Shown: positions 27,859 through 36,905 of the stretch, in pieces | How positions within the stretch are numbered: position 1 is the stretch's first letter | How the letters are laid out: each line of letters opens with the position of its first letter | DNA from: Chryseobacterium piscicola | Lineage (GTDB): Bacteria > Bacteroidota > Bacteroidia > Flavobacteriales > Weeksellaceae | NCBI RefSeq assembly: GCF_900156685.1 | Contig: NZ_FTOJ01000002.1 | Span: 248,001-312,000, forward strand | DNA length: 64,000 bases | Direction of reading: 5' to 3' | Position numbers and translations under genes: made by a program | The notes under the pieces: generated by a model | Seen by the model: only the letters and a program-made list of their open reading frames with translations | Database searches by the model: none | What the model was told of the DNA's origin: nothing

Positions 27859-28821
27859 ATGGAGTCTTTTACAGAAAAAATATTGATAACAGGAGCTTTA
27901 GGGCAAATAGGAACAGAACTTACCAACCGTCTCGTAGAGATGTATGGTGCTGATAATGTGGTTGCTTCTGGTCTAGATAGATATCAAAAAGGTCTTACAT
28001 CTGCTGGCCATTATGAGAGGATGGACGTTACCAATACACAGTTGGTAAGGCAAGTAATAAAAGATTATGAGATTACAACTGTTTATCATTTGGCTTCATT
28101 ATTGTCTGGAACATCAGAAAAGCAGCCTGTTTTCGCTTGGAAACTAAATCTTGAACCTCTGTTGCATTTTTGTGAAATGGCAAAAGAAGGATTGCTTAAA
28201 AAGATTTTCTGGCCTAGTTCAATTGCTGTTTTCGGCAAAGGAATTCCTAAGGAAAATGTAGAGCAAGATGTTGTTTTGAATCCTACAACAGTATATGGGA
28301 TTTCTAAAATGGCCGGAGAAAAATGGTGTGAATATTATTTTGATAAATATGGTGTAGATGTAAGAAGCATTCGTTATCCTGGTTTGATTTCTTGGAAAAC
28401 TCCTGCAGGTGGTGGAACAACAGATTATGCTGTAGAGATTTTTTATGAAGCTTTGGAAGAAGGAAAATATACAAGTTTTATTTCTGAAAATACAGGAATG
28501 CCGATGTTGTATATGGACGATGCTATCAATGCAACTTTGAAATTGATGGATGCTCCAAAAGAAAACCTGACTGTTCGTTCTTCCTATAATTTGGGTGGAA
28601 TGTCATTTACACCGAGTGAGCTAGCAGCAGGAATAAAGAAAGAAATTCCTGAATTTGAAATAGATTACAAACCAGATTTCAGACAGCAAATTGCAGATTC
28701 TTGGCCAGCTTCAATTGATGATTCTGTTGCTAAAAAAGACTGGGGATTATCTTACAATTTCGGAATTTCTGAAATGACTAAAGATATGATTAAAAACCTT
28801 AAAATAAAGCTTAATAAATAA
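27859..28821 (+). CDS. L-threonine 3-dehydrogenase, SDR (UDP-galactose epimerase-like) type
   Basis: A 320-residue extended SDR enzyme. The NAD-binding motif is TGALGQIGTE (residues 11-20), and the catalytic residues are Ser120/121 (FWPSSIAVFG) and the Tyr146-x3-Lys150 pair in VYGISKMAGE. The sequence as a whole (RSIRYPGLISWKTPAGGGTTDYAVEIFYEAL) resembles the L-threonine dehydrogenases described from Flavobacterium, which oxidise threonine to 2-amino-3-ketobutyrate with NAD, rather than sugar epimerases. General databases often label such proteins only as epimerases. It is a single gene divergent from ggt. Confidence 0.85.
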   Translation: MESFTEKILITGALGQIGTELTNRLVEMYGADNVVASGLDRYQKGLTSAGHYERMDVTNTQLVRQVIKDYEITTVYHLASLLSGTSEKQPVFAWKLNLEPLLHFCEMAKEGLLKKIFWPSSIAVFGKGIPKENVEQDVVLNPTTVYGISKMAGEKWCEYYFDKYGVDVRSIRYPGLISWKTPAGGGTTDYAVEIFYEALEEGKYTSFISENTGMPMLYMDDAINATLKLMDAPKENLTVRSSYNLGGMSFTPSELAAGIKKEIPEFEIDYKPDFRQQIADSWPASIDDSVAKKDWGLSYNFGISEMTKDMIKNLKIKLNK

Positions 28822-28904
28822 TCTTACTTAAATCAAATTTTAATAAGTAAGATGTAAACAATTGATATAATTAAATTTATATCATTTATCTAAAATTTTG
28901 TTTA

Positions 28905-29657
28905 ATGATTTTATTAACTTTTAATATTATAAACTCTGATGCTGAATCTAATAATTCCGTAGAAATTTCTACTTCAGATAGAACAAAAATTACACAGGAT
29001 AAAACAAATCTGATTTTAAAAATTTTAAATTATCACGATATTAAAGCTAGTTTTTTTATTGAAATTTCTATTATAGAAAAACTAAAAACACTCATAAAAG
29101 CAATTTCTGCTCAAGGGCATGAAATTGCTTTTTATAATGAAAATTCTACACTCACAAAGATTGAAGATATAAAAAAGCAAACCGAAGAATTGCTCCAAAA
29201 ACAAATTCGCGGAATTAGGCAGAAGGAGATAAAATATCCTTTGGAAGATTTGAAATCACTGGAATTTAATTATGTTTCAAATATCGACAATTCAAATATT
29301 CTTTTTCCTTTTAAAAGATTAAAAAGAGATACAGAAATATTGGAAGATAATGGTGTGAGTATTGTGCCAGAAAGTATCTCACCATACAGCCAGCTTCCGT
29401 ATAACGATTTTGTATTTCAGGCTTTACCGATGACCTATTATCAAAATATGGTTTTTGAGACGCTCAAAAGCGAAGAATTCGTTTTGATTTATATTAACTC
29501 TTGGCAATTTACAGATTTTAAAAAAAATGGCTTAAAAGTACCCTTTTATCGCCGTTACAATTCAGGAAAAAAAATGGAGGACAAATTAGATGCCCTCCTT
29601 ACTTTTATCAACGAGAAGGAATTAGCAACTTCCCGGATGAAAGATTATATTTTTTAG
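28905..29657 (+). CDS. Degenerate polysaccharide deacetylase-like protein, 250 aa
   Basis: The order of segments follows the NodB-homology domain of polysaccharide deacetylases: a start strand MILLTFNIINSD (where an active enzyme has a metal-binding Asp-rich motif), HDIKASFFIEI (usual ATFFV), the QGHEIAFYNENSTL stretch (usual GHEIASHxxxH) and IRGIRQKE (usual GFRxP). The metal-binding histidines of the third segment are replaced, so metal-dependent catalysis is doubtful. The C-terminal VPFYRRYNSGKKMEDKLDALLTFI matches the DUF3473-like end of these proteins. No signal peptide. It may be a binding protein or an altered enzyme. Confidence 0.7.
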   Translation: MILLTFNIINSDAESNNSVEISTSDRTKITQDKTNLILKILNYHDIKASFFIEISIIEKLKTLIKAISAQGHEIAFYNENSTLTKIEDIKKQTEELLQKQIRGIRQKEIKYPLEDLKSLEFNYVSNIDNSNILFPFKRLKRDTEILEDNGVSIVPESISPYSQLPYNDFVFQALPMTYYQNMVFETLKSEEFVLIYINSWQFTDFKKNGLKVPFYRRYNSGKKMEDKLDALLTFINEKELATSRMKDYIF

Positions 29658-29759
29658 TATAAGTAGACTTGTATACTTTATCTTGTACAACAACTTGTAA
29701 GATGTTTGTAGATACAGCATATTATCTCAAATGTCAAACTTCAAATATGAAATTTAAAA

Positions 29760-30965
29760 TTAGGCCAATTCAAATAGCGTAATCTCGGGCAAAACACCAA
29801 CTCTTCCTGGGTACGCCAAAACGCCAAATCCGCGGTTTACATAGAGTAATTTGCCTTCACTTTCATACAAATCTGCCCACTTTGGATATTTGTATTGCAC
29901 AGGAGACCATTTTACATTTTTCAAATCTAAACCAAATTGCATTCCGTGTGTGTGACCAGAAAGTGTTAAGTGTACATTTCCTGGATGTTTTTTCACAATA
30001 GCATCAAAGTGAGAAGGGTCATGGCTCATTAGAATTTTTGGAGCAGATTGAGGAACATCTTTTAGGGCTTTATCTAAATCTCCATATTGTGGAAATGGCT
30101 TTAAGCCCCAATTTTCAATACCTAAAATATAAAGTTTGTCTCCGTTTTTTTCAATAATGCGGTTTTCATTTCTTAAATTTTCAAAACCAGCTTGCTTTTC
30201 GTATTCAATAAGTGTTTCAAGATTATTAATCTTCGCTTGTGGGGATTTCCAGGTTACATAGTCGCCATAATCATGATTTCCTAATGTTGCTAATTTTCCA
30301 TCTTTCGCTTTAATTTTTGAAAAAAGTGGTATAAATGGTTTGAATTCTTCAGCAACATTGTTCACCATGTCGCCTGTAAACAAAACAAGATCAGGCTTTT
30401 GCTGATTAATTAAATCAATGGCATGTTGGAGTTTTTCAGGATTTGGAAAACTTCCGCTATGAACATCTGAAATCTGGATAATTTTGTATCCTTTAAAACT
30501 TTTTCCAAGTCCTGGTATTTTAATTTTTACCTTTCTCACTTTGTGTCTGAATTTCCCAAAAGTAATTCCGTCAATAAACAAAGCAGAAAGTGCGCCGCCA
30601 AGACCTAACCCTACAAGACTCAAGAACTTCCTTCTCTCAGGGAAAAAATGCTCTCCCGGTTTTGTAAAACTGAAAAAATAAGTTCCAGTGCGGAAAATAT
30701 CATCTACAAGCAAAAATAAAATGACAAAAATTTTAGGTAAAATAAATATCAGAAAAAGTGAAACAGTAAGATGAAGTCGGGTAGGGTCTTTATCTGAGCG
30801 GGAAATATTGGTGAGCTCATACGCAAACAGTCCATAAACCGACAAAGTGATTGCCCAATAAGCAATTCTGATCCATAAATTATCAGTAAGCGTTCTTATA
30901 GCTTGATAAATATAGAGTTCAAGAACAAGAAAAATAGCGGTAAATATTAAAAAATTCTTCTGCAT
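29760..30965 (-). CDS. Membrane-anchored metallophosphoesterase (calcineurin-like)
   Basis: I take the ATG at 30965 (MQKNFLIFTAIFLVLELYIY); an ATG at 30983 adds six residues. Four hydrophobic segments in the first 150 residues are followed by a catalytic domain with all metal-binding motifs in order: ISDVHSGSF, FTGDMVNN, LGNHDYGDY, MSHDPSHF and SGHTHGMQFG. This layout is that of the YkuE/YaeI-like phosphoesterases, several of which act on lipid-linked substrates such as UDP-diacylglucosamine. The substrate here is not known. It is read on the minus strand after a terminator that separates it from the KAS III gene. Confidence 0.88.
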   Translation of the reverse strand: MQKNFLIFTAIFLVLELYIYQAIRTLTDNLWIRIAYWAITLSVYGLFAYELTNISRSDKDPTRLHLTVSLFLIFILPKIFVILFLLVDDIFRTGTYFFSFTKPGEHFFPERRKFLSLVGLGLGGALSALFIDGITFGKFRHKVRKVKIKIPGLGKSFKGYKIIQISDVHSGSFPNPEKLQHAIDLINQQKPDLVLFTGDMVNNVAEEFKPFIPLFSKIKAKDGKLATLGNHDYGDYVTWKSPQAKINNLETLIEYEKQAGFENLRNENRIIEKNGDKLYILGIENWGLKPFPQYGDLDKALKDVPQSAPKILMSHDPSHFDAIVKKHPGNVHLTLSGHTHGMQFGLDLKNVKWSPVQYKYPKWADLYESEGKLLYVNRGFGVLAYPGRVGVLPEITLFELA

Positions 30966-30971
30966 AACGTT

Positions 30972-31006
30972 AAAAAAAAGCACAAAAGAGAGCTCCTTTG
31001 TGCTTT
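30972..31006 (-). terminator. Terminator of the KAS III gene
   Basis: AAAGCACAAA (30977-30986) pairs with TTTGTGCTTT (30997-31006); on the minus strand it is followed by T (A run 30972-30979). It lies only a few bases before the phosphoesterase start. Confidence 0.85.
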
Positions 31007-31027
31007 ATATTTTAAATTTAATAAATT

Positions 31028-32095
31028 TTAGGGAAATCTGTAAACAATAGCATTAATGTTCATTCCGGCACCCACCGATGTCATCACGATATTGTCTTTT
31101 TCTTTAAACGAATGACCTTCCATTTTTCCTTTAACTATTAAATCAAACATGGTAGGAATTGTGGCAACCGAAGAGTTTCCAAACTCCTGAATGGTCATTG
31201 GAGAAATAGCGTGATCGTATTCTTTGATTTCATAAAGTTTGTGAAGCCTATCTATCATGGCATAATCCATCTTTGCATTCGCCTGATGAATTAAAATTTT
31301 GTTGATATTTTCTATAGAAAGGTTTGCGTCTTCTATAGTTTCTTTAATGGCTGTAGGAACGTTTTTCAAAGCATATTCATATATCTTTCTTCCCTGCATT
31401 CTTACATAAATTCTGCTTTGGTCTGCCTCTTTGTTCAAAGAAGATCCGTTAGCTAGATAATTAAGTTCAGGGCCATTATCGCAAATGGTATTGTGAGCAA
31501 TAATGCCTACATTTTCTTGTTGGGTTGCAGTAACAACTACAGCACCAGCGCCGTCTGCGAAAATCATTTTGTTTCTGTCGTAAGGATCAGTAACTCTGCT
31601 TAAAGTTTCGCTACCAATGACCAAAATGTTTTTTGCTGTACCTGCTTTGATGAAATGATTTGCTAAAATCATGGCTTCTACCCATCCTGGGCATCCAAAC
31701 ATCATATCGTAAGTGATGCATTTTCTGTTTTTTATACCTAATTGATTTTTAACTCTGGCTGCCATGTTGGGCATGAAATCTACATATCCATTTACAGTAA
31801 CTTCGCCAAAATTACTTGCATAAATAATATAATCTAAAGTTTCCGGATCAATATTAGCATCATCAATTGCAATTTTTGCGGCTTCGTAGCCAATTTTAGA
31901 ATTACTAAGGTCATCTTCAATAAATCTACGGTTCTCTATTTCTGTAATTTCTACAAATTTTGAAATCGTTTCTTCTGCGGGTTTGTCTATTTTCTGTCCG
32001 TCTTCCGCGTAGAATTCAGAATCTAAAAAAAAATCTCTTCCAACAATTCGATTGGGAAGATAAGATCCTGAGCCGATAATGATCGTATTAGGCAT
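31028..32095 (-). CDS. 3-oxoacyl-ACP synthase III family protein
   Basis: A 355-residue ketosynthase of the FabH (KAS III) family, which condenses an acyl-CoA primer with malonyl-ACP. The catalytic triad is complete: Cys135 in MMFGCPGWVEA, His270 in ILIHQANAKM and Asn307 in EFGNSSVATIP. An insert after residue 25 (EFYAEDGQKIDKPAEETISKFVEIT) distinguishes it from the housekeeping FabH and suggests a paralogue for branched or special primers, or for a secondary pathway. No partner genes adjoin it, so its product is unknown. Confidence 0.88.
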   Translation of the reverse strand: MPNTIIIGSGSYLPNRIVGRDFFLDSEFYAEDGQKIDKPAEETISKFVEITEIENRRFIEDDLSNSKIGYEAAKIAIDDANIDPETLDYIIYASNFGEVTVNGYVDFMPNMAARVKNQLGIKNRKCITYDMMFGCPGWVEAMILANHFIKAGTAKNILVIGSETLSRVTDPYDRNKMIFADGAGAVVVTATQQENVGIIAHNTICDNGPELNYLANGSSLNKEADQSRIYVRMQGRKIYEYALKNVPTAIKETIEDANLSIENINKILIHQANAKMDYAMIDRLHKLYEIKEYDHAISPMTIQEFGNSSVATIPTMFDLIVKGKMEGHSFKEKDNIVMTSVGAGMNINAIVYRFP

Positions 32096-32121
32096 TATTT
32101 TGTATAATTTTTTTAAGGTTG

Positions 32122-32129
32122 CAAAGTTA
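32122..32129 (-). promoter_or_regulatory. -7 box of the KAS III gene
   Basis: TAACTTTG on the minus strand, 26 bases before the ATG at 32095. Confidence 0.6.
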
Positions 32130-32166
32130 ATAATTAATATTAATAAGAAAGAATTAAAATTATTAT

Positions 32167-32174
32167 TAAATTTG
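32167..32174 (+). promoter_or_regulatory. -7 box of the ubiE-porT operon
   Basis: TAAATTTG, 22 bases before the ATG at 32197; divergent from the KAS III promoter. Confidence 0.55.
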
Positions 32175-32196
32175 CAAAAATTGTACTTTATAACCT

Positions 32197-32766
32197 ATGA
32201 AAAACAATCCTTCAGTAAGAGGTCTTTTAATAGCATTGGTGGCATTTGTGGGAGCCTTTGGGGTTTATTTCTTTTTTCTTGCAAAGAAAAATTATTATGT
32301 GGTAGATAATCCTACACCCAAAACATTTTATTTTAAAATAAATAATGGCTCAGAAAGTGTAATTTCTTCTGGTCAAACTGTTTCTATTGACCTTGATAAA
32401 GGGAAAAACAGTATTAAAGTTTTTGATCAGAACAAAAAATTATTGTACGATTCTGCGTTTGAAGTAAAGAAGATAAGGGGGCTTATTAACCTTGCTCATC
32501 AAGATTATTATATTAATGAGCAATATTATGGGTACAACCTAAAGAAAGATTCATTACTTTTGGCACTTGATAAGAATATCATTGACGGAAAAACCTATTA
32601 TGGTGGAGCAAAGCATTTTAATAAATTATATACAGACGATTTTTATTTTAATGTAGATGAAGATTATGATAAACTAATCAAAAATATCCAAAAAGTAGAA
32701 TCGCGCTCAAAGATTTTTAGAAAGCAAGATTATCTCAATTATTATAACGAATATTATAAGTTTTGA
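32197..32766 (+). CDS. Hypothetical membrane-anchored protein, 189 aa
   Basis: One N-terminal transmembrane segment (GLLIALVAFVGAFGVYFFFLA, about residues 9-29) is followed by a soluble part of beta-rich character (KTFYFKINNGSESVISSGQTVSIDLDKGKNSIKVFD) that looks like a small immunoglobulin-like or PEGA-type domain, then a Tyr/Asn-rich C terminus. I do not recognise a named family. Its stop codon overlaps the TTG start of ubiE by three bases, so it is the first gene of the ubiE-porT operon and probably is co-expressed with it. Confidence 0.8.
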   Translation: MKNNPSVRGLLIALVAFVGAFGVYFFFLAKKNYYVVDNPTPKTFYFKINNGSESVISSGQTVSIDLDKGKNSIKVFDQNKKLLYDSAFEVKKIRGLINLAHQDYYINEQYYGYNLKKDSLLLALDKNIIDGKTYYGGAKHFNKLYTDDFYFNVDEDYDKLIKNIQKVESRSKIFRKQDYLNYYNEYYKF

Positions 32767-33494
32767 CAAAAAATAACAATCAAGTAACGCCTTATAACTC
32801 TGAGGCGACAAAAAAAAGCCAAGTGGAGGATATGTTTGATAATATTGCTCCTAAATACGATTTGCTAAACCATGTTTTATCAATGAAAATTGATGTTTTA
32901 TGGAGAAATACTTTGGTTAATTGGATGAAGAAAGATGCTCCATACGAAGTACTTGATGTAGCTACAGGAACAGGTGATCTCGCCATTGCTGTTGAAAAAG
33001 GAACTCAGGCGAAAGTAGTTGGTTTAGATTTATCGCAACAAATGTTAAATGTTGGCGTTATTAAAATAAAAAAACTTAAATTAGACGGAAAAATTTCTAT
33101 GCAAAAAGGTGATGCAGAGAATCTTCCTTTTGAGGACAATAGATTTGATGCAGTATCCGTAGCCTTTGGCGTAAGAAATTTTGAAAACCTTAACAAAGGT
33201 TTGTCTGAACTAAGAAGAGTGGTAAAAGAAAATAAAAGTATCTATATACTAGAATTTTCTAAAGTGGAGGGGTTTTTAGCACCTTTCTACATGTTTTATT
33301 TTAAAAATATTTTACCAGCAATTGGTAGATTAGTTTCTAAAGACAACAGGGCTTACACTTATCTTCCAGATTCTGTAAATGCTTTTCCGTTCGGCGAAAA
33401 GATGAAGCAGATTCTTTTGAATACAGGATTTAAAAAAGTTGAATATAAAAAACTAAGTTTAGGTATAGCCACAATTTATAAAGCAACAAAGTAA
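32763..33494 (+). CDS. ubiE: Demethylmenaquinone methyltransferase (UbiE/MenG)
   Basis: UbiE makes menaquinone from demethylmenaquinone with SAM. SAM-binding motif I is VLDVATGTGDLAI, followed by GLDLSQQML, and the family signatures YDLLNHVLSMKIDVLWR and VSVAFGVRNFENLNKGL are present; the length is 243 residues. The start is a TTG (32763), overlapping the upstream stop by 4 bases; the first in-frame ATG lies 22 codons later, inside the conserved EDMFDNIAPKYD region, so the TTG is preferred. porT follows after 3 bases. Confidence 0.95.
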   Translation: MTKNNNQVTPYNSEATKKSQVEDMFDNIAPKYDLLNHVLSMKIDVLWRNTLVNWMKKDAPYEVLDVATGTGDLAIAVEKGTQAKVVGLDLSQQMLNVGVIKIKKLKLDGKISMQKGDAENLPFEDNRFDAVSVAFGVRNFENLNKGLSELRRVVKENKSIYILEFSKVEGFLAPFYMFYFKNILPAIGRLVSKDNRAYTYLPDSVNAFPFGEKMKQILLNTGFKKVEYKKLSLGIATIYKATK

Positions 33495-33497
33495 CCT

Positions 33498-34280
33498 ATG
33501 AATAAATTTTTATTAAAAGCACTGGTTTTTGCCTCAGTAAATATTGCAGTTTTTGCAGATGCACAATTCAGAACCCGTAACAGGATGGACAAATTGGAAA
33601 GTTTTGATCAGCAAAAGGTCAGCTGGGGTTTTTACCTTAATGGTAACATGCTAGATTATCATATCACCCTGAATCCTAGATACGGGATGGATGGGAACTC
33701 CAATCTAGTTACATCAAAACCAAGTTACAGCTTTGGAGCAGGGCTTATTGGGAAACTTAGAATTAATGATTATGTTGATTTAAGATTAGAGCCAGGGCTA
33801 CAATTTGGCCAAAGAGAAGTTGTTTTCAATACCCAATCTAATGATCAGTATCAAAACGGTACGTTAACCAACCCTCCTTTTACTCCACGTGGGCTTGCGG
33901 TAAAAGATACGCACAGACAGATAAAATCTACATTGGTAGATATTCCTGTTTTGGTTGAATTTCATGGTGATAGATGGTATAATTCAAGACCTTATGTAGC
34001 TGGTGGGGTAAATTATATTGTAAACTTACAATCTAATTCAGATTCTACAGAAGATAACCTTCAGCAGGTTTTCAGATCTACAACCCACAACTTTGCATGG
34101 TCTGCAGAATTGGGAGTTCAGCTTTATTTTAACAAATTCAAACTTACTCCCGCAGTAAGAGGTACATTTTTTATGAATAACGAAATTGTAGCAGATAATG
34201 CTACAACTCCTCCTTACTGGACGGCTGCAATGTCTACACTTCAGACAAGAGCAGTGATGTTTGTTCTTAAATTTGAATAA
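33498..34280 (+). CDS. porT: Type IX secretion / gliding protein PorT (SprT), outer-membrane beta-barrel
   Basis: A signal peptide (MNKFLLKALVFASVNIAVFADA) is followed by a beta-barrel of the PorT family, with alternating aromatic strands (VSWGFYLNGNMLDYHITL, YSFGAGLIGKLRINDYVDLRLEPGLQFGQRE, DIPVLVEFHGDRWYNSRPYVAGGVNYIVNL) and a C-terminal FVLKFE. In flavobacteria porT commonly follows ubiE, as it does here 3 bases downstream. PorT is needed for secretion of proteins with C-terminal sorting domains across the outer membrane. Confidence 0.9.
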   Translation: MNKFLLKALVFASVNIAVFADAQFRTRNRMDKLESFDQQKVSWGFYLNGNMLDYHITLNPRYGMDGNSNLVTSKPSYSFGAGLIGKLRINDYVDLRLEPGLQFGQREVVFNTQSNDQYQNGTLTNPPFTPRGLAVKDTHRQIKSTLVDIPVLVEFHGDRWYNSRPYVAGGVNYIVNLQSNSDSTEDNLQQVFRSTTHNFAWSAELGVQLYFNKFKLTPAVRGTFFMNNEIVADNATTPPYWTAAMSTLQTRAVMFVLKFE

Positions 34281-34299
34281 TTTATTTTAATAATAATAC

Positions 34300-34331
34300 A
34301 AGAGGTTCAGAAATGAACCTCTTTTTTTTTG
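34300..34331 (+). terminator. Terminator of the ubiE-porT operon
   Basis: AAGAGGTTC (34300-34308) pairs perfectly with GAACCTCTT (34315-34323), followed by a run of T to 34331. Confidence 0.93.
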
Positions 34332-34382
34332 TTTAAATTCTAAATATTATTGTTTTTGTTTTTGTTGCTACTTTTATTTTCC

Positions 34383-34390
34383 TATTTTTG
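34383..34390 (+). promoter_or_regulatory. -7 box of the coiled-coil gene-zapA operon
   Basis: TATTTTTG, 25 bases before the ATG at 34416. Its position inside the longer open frame argues for the later start. Confidence 0.55.
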
Positions 34391-34415
34391 TGAGAAGTTA
34401 GAATATCAACCTGAA

Positions 34416-34718
34416 ATGCTTCAAGAACTAGAAACTCAATTTTCGGAATTGGAAAGAAAGATTCAAAATCTTCACAAAAGTTATCACAATCTTTCATTAA
34501 ATTTTGCAGAATTGAATAAAGAACATTCTGAACTGAAGAAGAAATATGATGAGGAAAGAAAAAGAAGCCAGGTATTAGCAGAAGAACAGAAAAATATAAA
34601 ATTGTATTCAGCAATATCAGGAAATCCTGAACACAACAGACTTATGAAAAACCATATCAATAGATTGGTGAAAGAAGTAGACTTTTGTATTGCACAGCTT
34701 CAAAACAGTGGATTGTAA
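34416..34718 (+). CDS. Small coiled-coil protein upstream of zapA, 100 aa
   Basis: From the ATG at 34416 the protein begins MLQELETQFSELERKIQNLH and is one long heptad-patterned helix up to about residue 65 (LNFAELNKEHSELKKKYDEERKRSQVLAEEQ), followed by a conserved-looking tail (SAISGNPEHNRLMKNHINRLVKEVDFCIAQL). The open frame extends to 34350, but the extra part covers a promoter box. Its stop overlaps the zapA start by one base. By position and form it may be a partner of ZapA at the division ring, comparable to ZapB, but this is inference. Confidence 0.8.
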   Translation: MLQELETQFSELERKIQNLHKSYHNLSLNFAELNKEHSELKKKYDEERKRSQVLAEEQKNIKLYSAISGNPEHNRLMKNHINRLVKEVDFCIAQLQNSGL

Positions 34719-35005
34719 TGGATGTAAGAAGAATAACAATCAACATTGCAGGGAGAATTTATCCGCTGAATGTACCCGCAGCAGAAGAAGAAACACTGCG
34801 AAAAGTAGGGAAGCAAATTGAAAATATGATTAAGGATTTTGAACAAAATTTTGATGTAAGAGATAAACAAGACGCTTTAGCCATGTGTGCCCTAAAATTG
34901 GGTACAAACGCCGAAATGGTCTCTCTTGCCAACGAAAAAAATATAAAATCTGCCAGCGAAAGATTAGCCAACATCAATCAAATGCTGGGAGATTCAGGAA
35001 AGTAG
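34718..35005 (+). CDS. zapA: Cell division protein ZapA
   Basis: ZapA binds FtsZ and bundles its filaments at the division site. The 95-residue protein begins MDVRRITINIAGRIYPLNVPAAEEETLRKVGKQI, the usual ZapA head, followed by a C-terminal helix with DKQDALAMCALKLGTNA. The ATG at 34718 overlaps the previous stop (TAATG); an upstream start at 34685 would give an unrelated 11-residue extension. The order zapA then 6S RNA is shared with other bacteria. Confidence 0.9.
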   Translation: MDVRRITINIAGRIYPLNVPAAEEETLRKVGKQIENMIKDFEQNFDVRDKQDALAMCALKLGTNAEMVSLANEKNIKSASERLANINQMLGDSGK

Positions 35006-35033
35006 AAAATTTATAGCTTTCCAAAAAAAAACT

Positions 35034-35201
35034 GCCTACAGTAATTCTAACACATTAAGGTAAACTCAACACTAAACAATTAATGTTCGAAAGTCTTTTC
35101 AATGGCGTGCTGCATTTCGCAGATTACAGAGAAAAGAAATCAGATCAAATCGTGGAGATTCGGAGTTTACTCTATATCACTGGATTATTGTAGGCTTTTT
35201 T
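35034..35201 (+). ncRNA. ssrS: 6S RNA, flavobacterial form (ssrS)
   Basis: A spacer of about 170 bases between zapA and rny is closed by a long terminal stem: GCCTACA (35034-35040) pairs with TGTAGGC (35189-35195), extended inward by TAATTC/GGATTA after one mismatch, and the 3' arm is followed by six T (35196-35201). Long imperfect internal pairing with a large central bulge is typical of 6S RNA, which mimics an open promoter and holds RNA polymerase in stationary phase. The zapA neighbourhood is the conserved site of 6S RNA. The ends are approximate. Confidence 0.75.
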
Positions 35202-35235
35202 ATGCAAAATAGACAATTAAAACTAAAATATATAT

Positions 35236-36804
35236 ATGACAACAGCCATTATAGTAGGCATAATTTGTATAATCGTAGGAGCAGTAGTGGGAATTGTTTT
35301 TTCCACGAGTTCGCTTAATACAAAAGCTAAATTTATCTTAGATGATGCGCAGAAAAATGCAGATAATCTTATTGAAAAAGCAAACGTACAAGCCGAATCC
35401 ATAAAAAAAGAAAAACACCTTCAAGCAAAAGAAAAATTCCTTGAGCTTAAATCTCAGCATGATGCAGACATCCAGTCTAGAGAAAGAAAGATGCAAGATT
35501 CTGAAAAAAGAATTAAAGATAAAGAAAATAAACTCAATGATGAACTCAGCAAAACTGGAAAACTTGAAAAGGATCTCGATAGACAAATTGCTGATTATGC
35601 AAAAAAGAATGAGATTATTGAGAAAAAACAGTTAGAATTGGATTCTGCAACCGCAAGAAAAATTGAAACATTAGAGAAAATTTCAAACTATACCGCAGAT
35701 GAAGCAAAGGCTGAATTGGTAGAAACTTTAAAAGCAGAAGCTAAAACCAGAGCTCAGGCACACGTTCAGAGCATCATGGAAGAAGCGCAATTGAATGCGA
35801 AAAGTGAGGCAAGAAAAATCGTAATACAAACCATTCAAAGAATTGGAACTGAGCAAGCAATTGAGAATTCAGTATCTGTTTTTAACATAGAATCAGACGA
35901 AGTAAAAGGTAGAATTATTGGTAGAGAAGGAAGAAATATTCGTGCCTTGGAAGCAATGACGGGTGTTGAAATCATCGTAGATGATACTCCGGAAGCTATT
36001 CTTTTATCATGTTTCGATCCTGTAAGAAGAGAAATTGCAAGACTTTCGCTCCATAGATTGGTAACAGATGGGAGAATTCACCCTGCAAGAATCGAAGAGG
36101 TGGTAGAGAAAACTAAGAAAATGATTGAAGAAGAGATCATTGAAGTAGGTAAAAGAACCATCATCGATCTTGGAATCCATGGTTTACACCCAGAATTGGT
36201 AAAAATCGTTGGTAGAATGAAATACCGTTCGTCTTACGGGCAAAACCTTCTTCAGCACTCAAGAGAAGTAGCAAACATTGCTGCGACGATGGCTGCAGAA
36301 TTAGGATTAAATGTGAAAATGGCCAAAAGAGCGGGTCTTTTACACGATATAGGTAAAGTTCCTGAGCAGGAATCTGAACTTCCACATGCACTTCTAGGAA
36401 TGCAATGGGCTGAAAAATATGGAGAAAATCCTGAAGTAGTGAATGCTATTGGTGCTCACCACGACGAAGTTGAAATGACCTCTTTATTGTCTCCTATTAT
36501 TCAGGTTGCAGATGCTATTTCTGGAGCAAGACCAGGCGCTAGAAGACAAGTTTTAGAATCTTATATTCAAAGATTAAAAGATCTTGAAGCTGCGGCATTG
36601 AGTTTCGAAGGAGTTTCTTCTGCATACGCAATTCAGGCAGGTAGAGAATTGAGAGTAATGGTAGAAAGTGGAAGAGTAAACGACGAGCAGTCTGCGCAGC
36701 TTTCCTACGATATTTCAGAGAAAATTCAAAATGAATTGACATATCCTGGACAAGTGAGAGTAACAGTAATACGAGAAACAAGAGCTGTAAATATCGCAAG
36801 ATAA
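35236..36804 (+). CDS. rny: Ribonuclease Y
   Basis: RNase Y is a membrane-anchored endoribonuclease that starts mRNA decay. One N-terminal transmembrane helix ([19 protein letters not shown]) is followed by a coiled coil (about residues 30-180), a KH RNA-binding domain ([31 protein letters not shown]) and an HD hydrolase domain with the metal motif LLHDIGKV and AHHDEVE. The 522 residues are normal. It starts 35 bases after the 6S RNA T tract. Confidence 0.97.
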   Translation: MTTAIIVGIICIIVGAVVGIVFSTSSLNTKAKFILDDAQKNADNLIEKANVQAESIKKEKHLQAKEKFLELKSQHDADIQSRERKMQDSEKRIKDKENKLNDELSKTGKLEKDLDRQIADYAKKNEIIEKKQLELDSATARKIETLEKISNYTADEAKAELVETLKAEAKTRAQAHVQSIMEEAQLNAKSEARKIVIQTIQRIGTEQAIENSVSVFNIESDEVKGRIIGREGRNIRALEAMTGVEIIVDDTPEAILLSCFDPVRREIARLSLHRLVTDGRIHPARIEEVVEKTKKMIEEEIIEVGKRTIIDLGIHGLHPELVKIVGRMKYRSSYGQNLLQHSREVANIAATMAAELGLNVKMAKRAGLLHDIGKVPEQESELPHALLGMQWAEKYGENPEVVNAIGAHHDEVEMTSLLSPIIQVADAISGARPGARRQVLESYIQRLKDLEAAALSFEGVSSAYAIQAGRELRVMVESGRVNDEQSAQLSYDISEKIQNELTYPGQVRVTVIRETRAVNIAR

Positions 36805-36826
36805 TTTTTAGTTTTAAAATATTTTT

Positions 36827-36857
36827 AAAAACCCTTTCAAGCAATTGAAAGGGTTTT
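36827..36857 (+). terminator. Terminator of rny, also usable by the convergent thioesterase gene
   Basis: AAACCCTTTCAA (36829-36840) pairs perfectly with TTGAAAGGGTTT (36845-36856) around GCAA, with A and T runs on both sides. Confidence 0.92.
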
Positions 36858-36905
36858 GTTTATATAAGCTTTTATAAAAACTTCGGAAACTGTGATTGAA
36901 CGAGT

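Noticed and set aside
28821-28853. Terminator after the threonine dehydrogenase gene
   Set aside because: ATCTTACTT/AAGTAAGAT pairs, but the loop is long and no T tract follows.
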